The notes: generated by a model not told the origin, from the letters alone. A stretch of 64,000 bases of DNA from CAVUBL01 sp963739795 (GCA_963739795.1 CAVUBL010000012.1:62001-126000), one strand, 5' to 3'; positions 7,683 to 17,255 are shown, counted from the stretch's first letter. Numbers and translations: made by a program.

Positions 7683-10637
7683 ATGAGACCGCTGCCCGCG
7701 CTCGTCACGCTCGTCGCCGTCCTTCTCCTCGCCGCGCCGGCGGCTCCCGCCCTTCCCAGCGCAACCGGCACAGCCGGCGCTCCCGGCGCCCTCGGTGGTC
7801 AGGCGGACGAGCTCCAGGTCCCCGGCCTCGTCCAGTCGGTGCGCCTGCGGCGGGACTCCAGCGACGTGCCCCACATCTTCGCCGGCAACGACCGCGACGC
7901 CCTGTTCACCCTGGGCTACGTCCACGCCCAGGACCGCTTCTTCCAGATGGACGTCCTGCGCCGGACGTTCAGCGGCACCCTCTCCGAGCTCGTGGGCCAG
8001 TCCGCCCTCGCCTCGGACGTCGAGCTCCGCACCCTGGGACTGCGGCGCGCCGCCGAGGCCTCGCTGCCGGCCCTCAGCCGGGTCACGCAGGTCTGGCTCG
8101 CGGCTTACGCGGCCGGGGTCAACGCCTGGCTCGCCGACACCGGCCATCCCCTGCCGCCCGAGTACGCCGCCCTGGACCTCACCCGGGGCTCGATCCCTCG
8201 CTGGACACCTGTCGACAGCCTGGTGATCGGCAAGGGCCTCGCCTTCGGCCTCTCCTTCGACCTGTCGGACATCGACTACGCGACAGCCTACATCGCCTTC
8301 CAGCTCACCGGTGGAGCCGCCGGGTTCGACGGCGCCGCGCTCTTCTCCGAGGACGTCTTCCGGAGCGCGCCCTTCGATCCCACCATCGCCATCCCCGGTG
8401 CTTCGGTCTCCTCCGCCGCCTCGACCACTCGCGCTCGGCGATCCGCCGCCTCCACCTCCGGCTCCGCGGACCGGGCCGCGACCGTCGCCCGCCTCCGAAG
8501 CTCCCGGACCCTCGCCCTGCTCCGAACCTTCCGCGACCGGGCGGCCCGGGTGCCGATCCTCGAGCGGGCCCTCCACCGCCGGTGGGACGAGCGCGGGAGC
8601 AACTGGTGGTTGGCGTCGGGGCGGATCACCGAGTCCGGCCACGCCGTCCTCGCCAACGATCCCCACCTCGGTCTCGACTCGCCGTCGATCTTCTACGAGG
8701 CCCAGATCAGGATCCGCCCCGGCCCGCGGCCGGCGATGAACGCCTTCGGCGTGACCTTTCCCGGCGTCCCGGGCGTCGTCCTCGGGTGCAACCCCTGGAT
8801 CTGCTGGGGTGCCACCACGAACCCCATGGACGTGACGGACGTCTACGAGGAGGAGCTGGTCCTCGATCCGGGGACCGGCCTGCCGGTGGCGACCCGCTTC
8901 GACGGCGCCTCGGAGCCTCTGGTGCTGATCCCCCAGACCTTCCGGGTCAATGCCTTGGACGGCATGTCCGACCACCTGGAGGTGGCCGACGTGCCGCCCA
9001 CCAACGGCGGAGTGACCCTGGTCGTCCCGCGGCGCAACCACGGACCCATCGTCGCCTTCGACCTCTCGGACCCGCAGCATCCCTTGGGCCTGAGCGTCCA
9101 GTACACGGGTTGGGGACCCACCCGCGAGCTCGACGCCTTCCAGAAGTGGAACCGGGCCCGGGACCTAGCGGACTTCCAGCGGGGCTTGAGGTACTTCGAC
9201 TTCGGCTCCCAGAACTTCGCCTACTCCGACACCTCCGGCAACATCGCCTACTTCACGAGCGGGGCCATGCCGATCCGCGAGGACCTTCAGAACCTCGACG
9301 CCCCCGACGGCGGCGTGCCGCCCTTCTTCGTCCGTGACGGCACCCACGTCCTCCACCACGAGTGGCTCCCCGTCGAGCATCCGCAGCCGAACCAGATCGT
9401 CCCGTACGAGGTCCTGCCGGCGGCCGAGATGCCCCACGTGGTCAACCCCGCCGAGGGGTTCATCGTGAGCGCCAACAACGACCCCGTGGGCACCACCCTG
9501 GACAACGACCCCCTCGACCAGCTCCGCCCCGGCGGCGGCCTCTACTATCTCTCTCCGGGTTACGCCTCGGGCTTCCGGGCGGGCCGGATCCGGCGCCTCT
9601 TCGAAGACGCCCTGGCGGGCGGCGCCAAGCTCACGACCGACCGGATCCGGAGCTTCCAGGCCAACAACCAGCTCCTCGACGCCCAGGTCCTGGTGCCCTA
9701 CATCGTCCAGGCCTTCGAGAACGCATCGGGGACCCGGGAGCTCCGGCGGAGCTCGCCGCCTTCGCCGCCGATCCCCAGGTCGCCGAAGCGGTGGGCCGGC
9801 TGGCGAGCCTGGGACTTCTCGACTCCCACGGGTCTCGCCGAGGGCTTCGATCCGGGCGACGACCCGGCGGCGCTCCCCCGGCTCCGGGGGCCGAGCGAGG
9901 TGGCGGCCTCCGTCGCTGCCACGATCTACTCCACCTGGCGCGGCCAGGCGGTGCAGAGAGTGATCGACGGCACCCTGGCGACCGTCGGGCTCGCGGACCT
10001 CGGCCCTCCGAGCTCGGTGGCCGTGGCCGACCTGCGCCACCTCCTGGACACCTTCGCGCAGAGCCGGGGCGTGGGCGCCTCCGGGCTGCCCTTCTTCCAG
10101 GTCCCGGGGGTCGCCGACCCCGCGGCGGCCCGGGACGTGGTGCTCCTGGGGAGCCTGCGAAGTGCCCTCGACCTCCTGGCCTCCCCCGCGTTCGCCCCCG
10201 CCTTCGGCGGCTCGCCGAACCAGGACGACTACCGCTGGGGCCGCCTCCACCGGATCGTTTTCGGCCACGTCCTCGGCGGGCCGTTCGACGTCCCGCCGGC
10301 GGCCGGCTTCGCGGACCTCGGCCCGGGCCTGCCGGGGATCGCGCGGGCCGGGGGCTTCGGCTCGGTGGACGCCGCCTCCCACAGCGCCCGGGCGGACTCG
10401 GTGAACGGGTTCATGTTCGGCTCGGGCCCGGCCCGGCGCTTCGTCGGCGAGCTCGATCCGGCGGGTCCGGTGCCCGTCGAGGTCATCCCCGGCGGCGAGA
10501 GCGGGGTCCTCGGGAGCCCGTTCTACGGTAGCCAGCTCCCCCTGTGGCTCACCGACCGCTATCACGCGTTCCCCTACCGCCCGAACGACGTGGTGGACGA
10601 CACGATCCTGTTCCAGGTGCTGGTGCCGCGGCCGTAG
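7683..10637 (+). CDS. Penicillin-acylase-family (S45) Ntn hydrolase, with an internal frame-shifted patch
   Basis: A 984-residue exported precursor in the penicillin G acylase / acyl-homoserine-lactone acylase family; these cleave amide bonds after self-processing. It has an N-terminal signal peptide, an alpha-chain region with DVPHIFAGNDRDALFTLGYVH, a low-complexity spacer, then the nucleophile segment ERGSNWWLASG, where Ser306 should become the first beta-chain residue. LANDPHLGL follows, as is usual. AGGAGG lies six bases upstream of the ATG. Between about 9730 and 9812 the annotated frame reads Arg/Pro/Ser-rich (RRSSPPSPPIPRSP), while the neighbouring frame gives PAELAAFAADPQVAEAVGRL. After that the annotated frame returns to RAWDFSTPTGLAEG. 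This indicates two compensating single-base indels. The substrate is not predictable. Confidence 0.87.
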   Translation: MRPLPALVTLVAVLLLAAPAAPALPSATGTAGAPGALGGQADELQVPGLVQSVRLRRDSSDVPHIFAGNDRDALFTLGYVHAQDRFFQMDVLRRTFSGTLSELVGQSALASDVELRTLGLRRAAEASLPALSRVTQVWLAAYAAGVNAWLADTGHPLPPEYAALDLTRGSIPRWTPVDSLVIGKGLAFGLSFDLSDIDYATAYIAFQLTGGAAGFDGAALFSEDVFRSAPFDPTIAIPGASVSSAASTTRARRSAASTSGSADRAATVARLRSSRTLALLRTFRDRAARVPILERALHRRWDERGSNWWLASGRITESGHAVLANDPHLGLDSPSIFYEAQIRIRPGPRPAMNAFGVTFPGVPGVVLGCNPWICWGATTNPMDVTDVYEEELVLDPGTGLPVATRFDGASEPLVLIPQTFRVNALDGMSDHLEVADVPPTNGGVTLVVPRRNHGPIVAFDLSDPQHPLGLSVQYTGWGPTRELDAFQKWNRARDLADFQRGLRYFDFGSQNFAYSDTSGNIAYFTSGAMPIREDLQNLDAPDGGVPPFFVRDGTHVLHHEWLPVEHPQPNQIVPYEVLPAAEMPHVVNPAEGFIVSANNDPVGTTLDNDPLDQLRPGGGLYYLSPGYASGFRAGRIRRLFEDALAGGAKLTTDRIRSFQANNQLLDAQVLVPYIVQAFENASGTRELRRSSPPSPPIPRSPKRWAGWRAWDFSTPTGLAEGFDPGDDPAALPRLRGPSEVAASVAATIYSTWRGQAVQRVIDGTLATVGLADLGPPSSVAVADLRHLLDTFAQSRGVGASGLPFFQVPGVADPAAARDVVLLGSLRSALDLLASPAFAPAFGGSPNQDDYRWGRLHRIVFGHVLGGPFDVPPAAGFADLGPGLPGIARAGGFGSVDAASHSARADSVNGFMFGSGPARRFVGELDPAGPVPVEVIPGGESGVLGSPFYGSQLPLWLTDRYHAFPYRPNDVVDDTILFQVLVPRP

Positions 10638-10834
10638 GCGGCGCGCGCCGCGGTTCAATTTCCAGGACGGGGGCGTTCAGAATCTTGGACACCCCCCGTC
10701 GCCCACCGGCGCCGGGGGCCCCGTCCGACGAGGGGTTTCACCCCTCCATCTCGGTTTTCGCGCGAGGTGCGGGAGTTGCATACCGAGAGGAGATCGAGTT
10801 TGACAACACCCCCTGGCCTGGCTGCAGTCTCCGC

Positions 10835-10860
10835 AGCCCCGCCGTCGCAACGGCGGGGCT
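10835..10860 (+). promoter_or_regulatory. Perfect hairpin in the leader of the VWFA-like gene
   Basis: An 11-bp perfect stem (AGCCCCGCCGT / ACGGCGGGGCT) with a four-base CGCA loop ends 19 bases before the ATG at 10880. It is not followed by a T-run. It could stabilise the mRNA 5' end or control translation of the downstream gene, or act as a terminator for the gene ending at 10637. A TTGACA at 10800-10805 lies upstream but lacks a convincing -10 partner. Confidence 0.4.
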
Positions 10861-10879
10861 GGAGCTCGGGAGAACGATC

Positions 10880-12667
10880 ATGAAGTCGATCCTCCGCATC
10901 TTCGCCGCCGTCGCCATCGCCGCCGCCCTGCCCGTCGGCCTCCTCGCGCAGGACGCCCCCCGCTCAGGGGACACCGGACCCGTGGGCCTGTTCGGCGAGG
11001 CGATCAACGTGGACCTGGTGAACGTCGAGGTCCAGGTGAACGAGCCCGGCGGCAGCCCGGTCCTCGACCTCGGGCCGGGAGACTTCCACGTCTTAGAGGA
11101 CGGCAAGCCGGTGGAGGTCACCCACTTCGCCCTCGTCCGCTCGGGCGCGGAGTCCGCGGCGGGCTCGCCGGGAGCCGGCGCCTCCTCGCCGGCCGCGGCC
11201 GCCGGCGTCGAGACGCTCCAGCCGGGCGGCGCCCGGATCGTGGTCTTCGTGGACGACCTGCACGTGGGCCTGGGCAGCCGCGCCCGGTTCTTCGCCAACC
11301 TGGCCCAGGTCCTCCAGTCCGACCTACAGCCCGAGGACCAGGTGATGGTCGTGGTCTACGACGGCGGCGTCCGCGTGGCCTGCCCCTTTACCTCGGATCG
11401 GGGCGAGCTGCTCAAGACCGTCGCCGCCCTGAGCGCCCAGGGCATCACGGCTGCTCAGCTCCAGGCCGGGCTCGGCAGGGAGCGCGCCCTCCAGCAGATC
11501 CGCGACCTCCAGCGCAACCACAGCGCCGGCGTCAACCGCGGATTCGTCGGGACCTGCACCGACATCGGCTGGCTCGCCCAGCAGTATGCCGACCAGACCC
11601 ACCAGCAGGTCCTCCAGACAATCGACACGCTTACCGGCTTCGTGAACTCGCTGGCCGGCTACGACGGGCGCAAGGCCCTGCTCTACGTGAGCGACGGCGT
11701 GCCGCTCATCCCCGGCGGCGAGGTCTACAGCTACGCCATCTCGATGTGCGACGGGAGCGGCGCCCGAGCCGGCATCGAGTACGCGACGGACGTGACACTC
11801 CTCAAGGAGAAGCAGCTCCATCGATGGGACCCATTCTCCGCCCGCGTTGAGATGCTCGGTTACGACACCACCAACCAGTGGCAGGCCCTGGCGAGCGACG
11901 CCAACGCCCACCAGGTGAGCTTCTACCCCGTCCAGGCCTCTGGGCTCGCCGGCTTCTCCACCCGCTCCGTCGGCACCGACGTCCAGATGACGCAGGAGAC
12001 CGCGAGCTTCGGCGCCCGCAACCTCCAGGACAGCCTCAGCCTGATCGCCGGCGAGACCGGCGGCCGGGCGATCCTGAACACCAATGACATCTCGAGCGGC
12101 ATCGAGGAGATGGTCGACGACTCGCGCGCCTACTACCTGCTGGCGTTCGAGCCGTCCGCCCCTGGCGACGGCAGGATCCACCGGCTGCGCGTAGAGGTCG
12201 ACCGCCCGGGCATCCGGGTGCACTACCGCAAGAGCTATCGTTCCAAGACCACTCCGGAGCTCGTGGTCGACGGACTCCTGACCTCGTTGCTCTACGACCA
12301 CGTCGAGAACCCCCTCGGGATCCGCTTCGCGGCCGTGAGTCAGAAGCCCGCGGCGGCTACCGGCATCCACGACGTCCGGCTCCAGGTGCGAGTGCCCCTC
12401 TCGAAGCTCACCCTCCTGCCCCAGGGCGAGCGGGAGCGCGGCCTGTTCACCGTCTTCCTCGTGGGACGCGACGAGGCCGGCAAGATGACCAAGGTGCGCG
12501 AGAAGCCGGTGCCGATCGAGGTGCAGAGCCAGGACGAGGGCCGGGACTACGTCTACGAGGTGGACATTTCCTTGCACGACGGGCGTCACGAGGTGGCGGT
12601 GGCGGTCCGGGACGAGCTCGCCGGCACCACCTCCTTCCTGCGCCGCACAGTGACCGCGGGCGGCTGA
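10880..12667 (+). CDS. Exported VWFA-related protein (acidobacterial type)
   Basis: A 595-residue protein with a signal peptide (MKSILRIFAAVAIAAALPVG...LLAQ). An N-terminal beta domain reads NVDLVNVEVQVNE...FHVLEDGKPVEVTHF, the opening typical of secreted acidobacterial VWFA-related proteins. The von Willebrand A-like domain begins at RIVVFVDDLHVGLGSRARFF and continues through VMVVVYDGGVRV and KALLYVSDGVPLIPGG. The strand-DxxxS MIDAS pattern is imperfect (DDLHVG), so metal-dependent adhesion is uncertain. The C-terminal part (YYLLAFEPSAPGDGRIHRLR and beyond) is a second beta-rich region. The partner is unknown. It converges on the next minus-strand gene across a hairpin. Confidence 0.85.
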   Translation: MKSILRIFAAVAIAAALPVGLLAQDAPRSGDTGPVGLFGEAINVDLVNVEVQVNEPGGSPVLDLGPGDFHVLEDGKPVEVTHFALVRSGAESAAGSPGAGASSPAAAAGVETLQPGGARIVVFVDDLHVGLGSRARFFANLAQVLQSDLQPEDQVMVVVYDGGVRVACPFTSDRGELLKTVAALSAQGITAAQLQAGLGRERALQQIRDLQRNHSAGVNRGFVGTCTDIGWLAQQYADQTHQQVLQTIDTLTGFVNSLAGYDGRKALLYVSDGVPLIPGGEVYSYAISMCDGSGARAGIEYATDVTLLKEKQLHRWDPFSARVEMLGYDTTNQWQALASDANAHQVSFYPVQASGLAGFSTRSVGTDVQMTQETASFGARNLQDSLSLIAGETGGRAILNTNDISSGIEEMVDDSRAYYLLAFEPSAPGDGRIHRLRVEVDRPGIRVHYRKSYRSKTTPELVVDGLLTSLLYDHVENPLGIRFAAVSQKPAAATGIHDVRLQVRVPLSKLTLLPQGERERGLFTVFLVGRDEAGKMTKVREKPVPIEVQSQDEGRDYVYEVDISLHDGRHEVAVAVRDELAGTTSFLRRTVTAGG

Positions 12668-12698
12668 GGACCGACAGAGGAGAGCTGCCAAGATGCGT

Positions 12699-12742
12699 CG
12701 GCCCGGTCCGGAGCCCCAAGCGGCACGCCCCGGACCGGGCCG
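12699..12742. terminator. Bidirectional hairpin between convergent genes
   Basis: A perfect 13-bp stem (CGGCCCGGTCCGG / CCGGACCGGGCCG) with an 18-base loop lies midway between the stop codons of two convergent genes. This position is typical of a shared terminator. It has no T-run in either direction. Confidence 0.65.
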
Positions 12743-12766
12743 ATCAGCCTACGAGAGGCTCTTCGC

Positions 12767-13570
12767 CTACTGCGCGCTCACCGGAGCCGGTTCGACGGGC
12801 TGCGGGCACAGCGACGGCTGAACACCTCCCACGCTCCGCGACTTGGTCGTCGCGGTGGTGGCGATAGGCGGGCAGAGGATGGCCAGCCGGTACGCGTGCT
12901 GGGCCGGGAAGGTGTGCGGACGGACGATCGTCACCCGCTTGCCGGTGGTCGTGACTCCCGGGAACCAGGGGGCGTTCGGATCGGGGGGGTAGGCCGGTGG
13001 ATCGTAGCTCCAGGGCGTGCCCCCGGCGGGCTCCTTCAGCGTACCCGCCTTCTCGGCCTGTCCCACGAACTTCCCGGTCGAGTGGTCGTAACCCTCGACG
13101 GTCGCATCGACTGGCAGATCGACGAAGAAATACCCACCCGCGGAGCTGTCCCGTCGGATCTCCATCTGGGCCGGCGCCTGCGCGCCCTTGAGGTGAACCT
13201 GGAAGTCCAGGCTGCCGCACGGCGTCGCGCTGGTCTGCGTGCTCTGGAACTGGAGAGCCGACACGTGCACCTTCACCTGGGCCAGGCCGTCGGAGCCGAA
13301 CACCGCGTCCTCGTCCCGGGTGACGACGACACTTGCATCACCCATCCCGTCGAGGGCGACCCCCTTGAAGGTGATCTGCTGGGCGAGAGCGCCCTGGACT
13401 CCGCAGATCGATTCCCAGTCGGCGGAGTTCAGCTCGATCCAGGTGCCGCCACCACCGGGGGTGGACCAGGCGTCCGGGCCCGCCGAGATGTCCTGCGCCG
13501 CCAGGGGTGCCGCGGCCAGGACGAGCACCGCGAGTACAGGCAAGAGCCAACAGAGACACTGCTTCCTCAT
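12767..13570 (-). CDS. Exported protein of unknown function
   Basis: A 267-residue protein with a signal peptide (MRKQCLCWLLPVLAVLVLAA...PLAAQ). The mature part is beta-rich, with ITFKGVALDGMGDASVVVTR and FQVHLKGAQAPAQMEIRR, then a Pro-rich stretch SYDPPAYPPDPNAPWFPG and a Ser/Pro/Val C-terminal tail. I see no enzyme motif. The upstream AGGAGG (rc of TCCTCCTTCTG just before the start) supports this ATG. It lies downstream of the RND exporter gene on the opposite side of a gap of about 140 bases, with no clear partner. Confidence 0.7.
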   Translation of the reverse strand: MRKQCLCWLLPVLAVLVLAAAPLAAQDISAGPDAWSTPGGGGTWIELNSADWESICGVQGALAQQITFKGVALDGMGDASVVVTRDEDAVFGSDGLAQVKVHVSALQFQSTQTSATPCGSLDFQVHLKGAQAPAQMEIRRDSSAGGYFFVDLPVDATVEGYDHSTGKFVGQAEKAGTLKEPAGGTPWSYDPPAYPPDPNAPWFPGVTTTGKRVTIVRPHTFPAQHAYRLAILCPPIATTATTKSRSVGGVQPSLCPQPVEPAPVSAQ

Positions 13571-13707
13571 GACAGGTTCCTCCTTCTGAAACAGTTGGGG
13601 GCGGCGAGTCTCGGGAATTGTGCAGGCCTCCCGGGCGGTCCGCCCAGATCGCCCGGCGCCTGAACGTCTCTGAAACTTTCTCCTAGTCCTTTATGTGCTC
13701 GATCGCT

Positions 13708-16071
13708 CTATTTCGTGACACTTGGATTTCTGCGCCGGGCGGAGCGGGTCAGCCAGGCACCCTGACCGACCAGGGTGAGGAGGCAGGAAACGCCCAGGGC
13801 GCCTGCGATCAGCAGGCCGAGGGCGCGGTTCGCCGGCACCCGGGAGAACGCCAGAATGCCGAAGCCGAGGGCGATGGCGGCCGCATCCGCGAGGATGGCC
13901 GGACCCGCCTGGCGGATCGCCGCCTCCCCGGGTCGGGGGTGCCCGGCCGCGCGCTCGCTCCGGTACCGGTCGAAGAGGTGGATGGCATAGTCGACCCCGA
14001 TCCCGAGGGTGACGGCGCAGAACATGGAGGTCGCCACGCCCAGCGGGATGTCCAGCCATCCCATGACTCCGAAGATCCACAGCACGGCCGCCGAGACCGG
14101 TGCCACCACCACCAGCGCCACGGAGGCCGATCCGTAGAGCAGGCCCGCCATCACCAGCATGCCGGCCAGGGCGAGGCCCAGCGAGGCGAGCTGGCCGCGC
14201 ACGATGGCGGGGATCATGGCCTGGCTCACCGCCACGTCCCCTCCGAAGCGGAGGCTGGCGCCGAGGGGTGCCAGGTGCTTCGCGGCGTAGCGCCGGATCG
14301 CGGCGAGAAGGACCTTGGTGTCGCGGTAGTTCGCGCCCTCGAGGAGCACGGTGATCACCGTGTGCCGGAAGCCCTCGTCGATGAGCTCCCCGCGCTTGTC
14401 CTCCCCGCGGACGAGCCCCTCCAGGGCGATCATCTGCCGGACGAAGGAGGGTCGCTCGGGGACTCGCCTCAGGTCCTCCTGCCTGTCGGCTGCCAGGTAG
14501 CGGGTCGTCGTGACGTGGGAGCGGAGACCGAGCACCTTCCCCACTCGGGGTCGGCCCGCCAGGAACGCCTCGAAGTCCCCGATCGCCCGAACCGCTCCCG
14601 GCTGAAGAAGCGGCATGGTGCCGGAAGGAAAGCCGACCTCCACCAGGAGCGTGTGGGTGCCGGCCAGGAGACGGTTCGCCCGGTCCGAGGCGCGGCGAAA
14701 CGCGCTCGCCGGGGCGAAGCCGCTCTCCCAACTGTCCTGGACCGAGAGGCGCGGCACGCCGGCCGCCAGCAGGAGGGTCACGAGGCCGAGGACCGACAGC
14801 ACTGCGGCGCGCCGGCGGAGCCCCCTCGGCAGCGGGCCGGCGGGCCACCACCGGACGCGCCGCCTGCTCGGCGGTCGGCGGAGGGCCCCGGCGGGAAGCC
14901 AGGCGACGATCGCGGGGACCACCGCCAGCGACCAGGCCAGGCAGAACAGGACCCCGCAGGCCGCGAAGATTCCGAAGGAGCGCACAGCGGGCAGGGGTGA
15001 GACCGCGAAGGAGAGAAATCCAGCCGCGGTGGTCAGGGACGTGAACACCACCGGCCGGGCGAGCTCCCGGAAGGTCCGGGCCAGAAGCTCCAGGTGGGGG
15101 CGTCCCGGCTCCTCGGCGAGGAGGCGCTGGTAGCGCCAGAGCAGGTGCACTTCGTCCGCCAGCCCGACGCAGGTCAGGATCACCGGGAGGACGGCCGTGG
15201 TCAGGTAGACCGGCACCCCCAACCAGCCCATGAGCCCGAAAGTCCAGGCGAGGCACGCCCCGATCTCCGACAGGCCCACGAGGACGCCGGCGAAACGGCG
15301 ACATCCGAGCCAGAACACCAGGGCCATGGAAACCAGGGCCAGGGGCAGCAGGACGACCAGGTCTTGAAGGATGTGGTCGCCCAGGAGCGCCTCGGCCACC
15401 GGCGCCCCCACCACCGAGACGCGGTCGGGCGGCCCCTGCGCCGCTCGGGCGACCGCCGCGATCCTGCGGGTCAGGGCCCGGCGCTCCCCCACCGCCTCCC
15501 GGTCGCTCGCGGGCGCTACGCCCACCAGGACCGCCGCCGCCGCCGCGTCCTTCGACACCAGGGTGCCGGTGAACAGCCCCACGGCGTCGACGTCGGAGCG
15601 CAGGCGCACGAGGTCCTCCGCGGACTCGGGGAACGGATCGAAGAACGAGCGGTAGTGGGGCGCCTCCCGGTGGTAGCGGAAGCTCCGCTCCGTCGCCAGG
15701 CTGCTCACGTCCTCCGGCGCCACGCCGTCGACCGCTGCGAGCCGGCGGCTCAGGTCTCGGAGGCGCAGGAGCGTGCGCCGGTTGTAGATGCCGCGGGGGT
15801 CGGAGCTCTCGACCAGCACGACCACCGGGTCGCGCAAGCCGAAACGGGCCCGGATCGCCCGGTCCGCGGCCACCGCCGGATCGCCCGGCGGCACCAGGGC
15901 CGCCCCGTCGGTCCGGAGCTCGAGGCGCGAGAGCCCGAGGGCAGGGATCCCCACCAGGATCGCCGCCCCGACCAGCACCCGCACCGGTTGCGCGAGGGAG
16001 GCGAGGGCCAAGCGGAGGGCCCCGGCGCCTAGCCGGTCGGCCAGGCGTCTACCGTCGGTTGCGTACTTCAC
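13708..16071 (-). CDS. RND/MMPL superfamily exporter
   Basis: A 787-residue polytopic protein. One N-terminal helix (VRVLVGAAILVGIPALGL) is followed by a large extracytoplasmic domain with RLELRTDGAALVPPGDPAV and then an SSD/MMPL-type six-helix bundle around residues 215-400 (LQDLVVLLPLALVSMALVFWL; ILTCVGLADEVHLLWRY). A second extracytoplasmic domain leads to a second bundle at the C-terminus containing GIGVDYAIHLFDRYR, the charged-residue signature of the HAE3/MMPL branch. The duplicated layout is that of hopanoid- or lipid-exporting RND proteins. No membrane fusion partner is adjacent. The substrate is not shown by context. Confidence 0.88.
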   Translation of the reverse strand: MKYATDGRRLADRLGAGALRLALASLAQPVRVLVGAAILVGIPALGLSRLELRTDGAALVPPGDPAVAADRAIRARFGLRDPVVVLVESSDPRGIYNRRTLLRLRDLSRRLAAVDGVAPEDVSSLATERSFRYHREAPHYRSFFDPFPESAEDLVRLRSDVDAVGLFTGTLVSKDAAAAAVLVGVAPASDREAVGERRALTRRIAAVARAAQGPPDRVSVVGAPVAEALLGDHILQDLVVLLPLALVSMALVFWLGCRRFAGVLVGLSEIGACLAWTFGLMGWLGVPVYLTTAVLPVILTCVGLADEVHLLWRYQRLLAEEPGRPHLELLARTFRELARPVVFTSLTTAAGFLSFAVSPLPAVRSFGIFAACGVLFCLAWSLAVVPAIVAWLPAGALRRPPSRRRVRWWPAGPLPRGLRRRAAVLSVLGLVTLLLAAGVPRLSVQDSWESGFAPASAFRRASDRANRLLAGTHTLLVEVGFPSGTMPLLQPGAVRAIGDFEAFLAGRPRVGKVLGLRSHVTTTRYLAADRQEDLRRVPERPSFVRQMIALEGLVRGEDKRGELIDEGFRHTVITVLLEGANYRDTKVLLAAIRRYAAKHLAPLGASLRFGGDVAVSQAMIPAIVRGQLASLGLALAGMLVMAGLLYGSASVALVVVAPVSAAVLWIFGVMGWLDIPLGVATSMFCAVTLGIGVDYAIHLFDRYRSERAAGHPRPGEAAIRQAGPAILADAAAIALGFGILAFSRVPANRALGLLIAGALGVSCLLTLVGQGAWLTRSARRRNPSVTK

Positions 16072-16121
16072 AAGAAGCTACGTGCCGGCGGGGGGCCCTC
16101 CCCGGACAGCCCGGGCCTACC

Positions 16122-16583
16122 TCAGAAGCACTCCCAGGCCGAGATCCGGCTGCACACGTTCCTCACGCACGTGCACAGGCCGCACGGGTCGATCTGCCCG
16201 ATCCCGCAAGGTTTGCACTGCTGTGCGCAATCGCCCGAGGGCGGAGGACACACCGGACAGTAGGTCGTCACTCCGTTGCACGAGACGTAGCCGCGCTGTC
16301 CCGCGGAGCAGCTCGCGTCCACCCCCGTACAGTCGCAGGGACCGGAGCTGTCGCTGCAGGAGACGGTGCTCCCGTCCGAGCAGTGGGCCGTGGCGCTGCA
16401 GTAGCACTGGGGCGCGGCCGGGGTGGGCGACCCGGCGAGGCCCGCAAGCGCGGTCTGTGCGAGCAGCGGCGCGATGGGAAGAGCTTGCGGGCAGTCGGGC
16501 CCCGCGGGGGCCTGAGCCAATGCAGAACCCGCCACGAGGAGCAGACCGACGGCGAGGGCGGCCCCGAAGATCGGTAACCTCAT
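16122..16583 (-). CDS. Small exported cysteine-rich protein
   Basis: A 153-residue protein. Its signal peptide (MRLPIFGAALAVGLLLVAGS...ALA) is followed by a short Ala/Pro linker and about 18 cysteines in the last 90 residues, arranged in short CxC, CxxC and CxxxC spacings (for example YCSATAHCSDGSTVSC and CKPCGIGQIDPCGLCTC). A disulfide-stabilised or metal-binding extracellular domain is likely. The ATG is preceded by AAAGGAGG, one of the best ribosome sites in the window. No named family is recognised. Confidence 0.75.
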   Translation of the reverse strand: MRLPIFGAALAVGLLLVAGSALAQAPAGPDCPQALPIAPLLAQTALAGLAGSPTPAAPQCYCSATAHCSDGSTVSCSDSSGPCDCTGVDASCSAGQRGYVSCNGVTTYCPVCPPPSGDCAQQCKPCGIGQIDPCGLCTCVRNVCSRISAWECF

Positions 16584-16844
16584 TGTTCTACCTCCTTTGA
16601 GTGGTGCGTCCCCGCCGTTGAGAATACCCGACATTGCGCGTAATCTGGCGCACCGAGCCTGTCCGCTCCCGTCTTGCGCCTTCCGGCGATCAGGTCTACA
16701 CTCGTCGTTCTTCTGCTGTTGATTCCGTGTGCGTTGAGGGTCTGGCCCGCGCAGGGTTTCCTGCTCCGGTCGGGCCGCTCCATCGAGTGACGGCCGGCGG
16801 CCCGTCCTCGGGACCCGCCGCCGGTTCCGAAGGGGGACCGTTCC

Positions 16845-17255
16845 ATGAACCATCTCTGGGGCTCGGCGGCCTTCGTGGCCGCGGCCGACTCGGAGCCGTG
16901 GCAGGCGCCTTGGAAACGGCACCTGCGCGGCGCGGCGGGCATCGCCCTCGCCCTGCTGGTCGCCTACGGCGGCACCTCACTCTTCACCCTCATGGCCCGG
17001 CCGCCGTTCCAGGTGGCGATCGAGAAGGCCTGCCAGGTCGGAGGCTGGCACACCGACCAGGTGCACCTGGAGCACGGCCACTACCTCTACCGGTTCGTCG
17101 ACTCGATCGTCCGGGCGGAGCTGCGGGTGGACACCGAGGAGGGCCGGCGCACGGTCCTCATCCGGCTGCGCAACGCGCCCTTCTCGGGCTGGACCGTCCA
17201 GTCACTGGGCGGCGGGCCCCTGGACCCCGGGGTGCGCCTGACCAGCAACGGCTGA
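16845..17255 (+). CDS. Small membrane-anchored protein, possibly Coa1-like
   Basis: A 136-residue protein with one N-terminal transmembrane helix (AAGIALALLVAYGGTSLF) and a soluble domain of mixed strands (GHYLYRFVDSIVRAELRVDT). The order of helix, GGxxxF segment and small beta domain recalls cytochrome oxidase assembly factor Coa1, but I cannot confirm that. It precedes the FG-GAP operon by 86 bases and may be its first gene. Confidence 0.6.
   Translation: MNHLWGSAAFVAAADSEPWQAPWKRHLRGAAGIALALLVAYGGTSLFTLMARPPFQVAIEKACQVGGWHTDQVHLEHGHYLYRFVDSIVRAELRVDTEEGRRTVLIRLRNAPFSGWTVQSLGGGPLDPGVRLTSNG

Noticed and set aside
10800..10828. TTGACA as a sigma-70 promoter for the VWFA-like gene
   Set aside because: The hexamer 17 bases downstream (TGCAGT) is a poor -10, so it is only mentioned with the hairpin.
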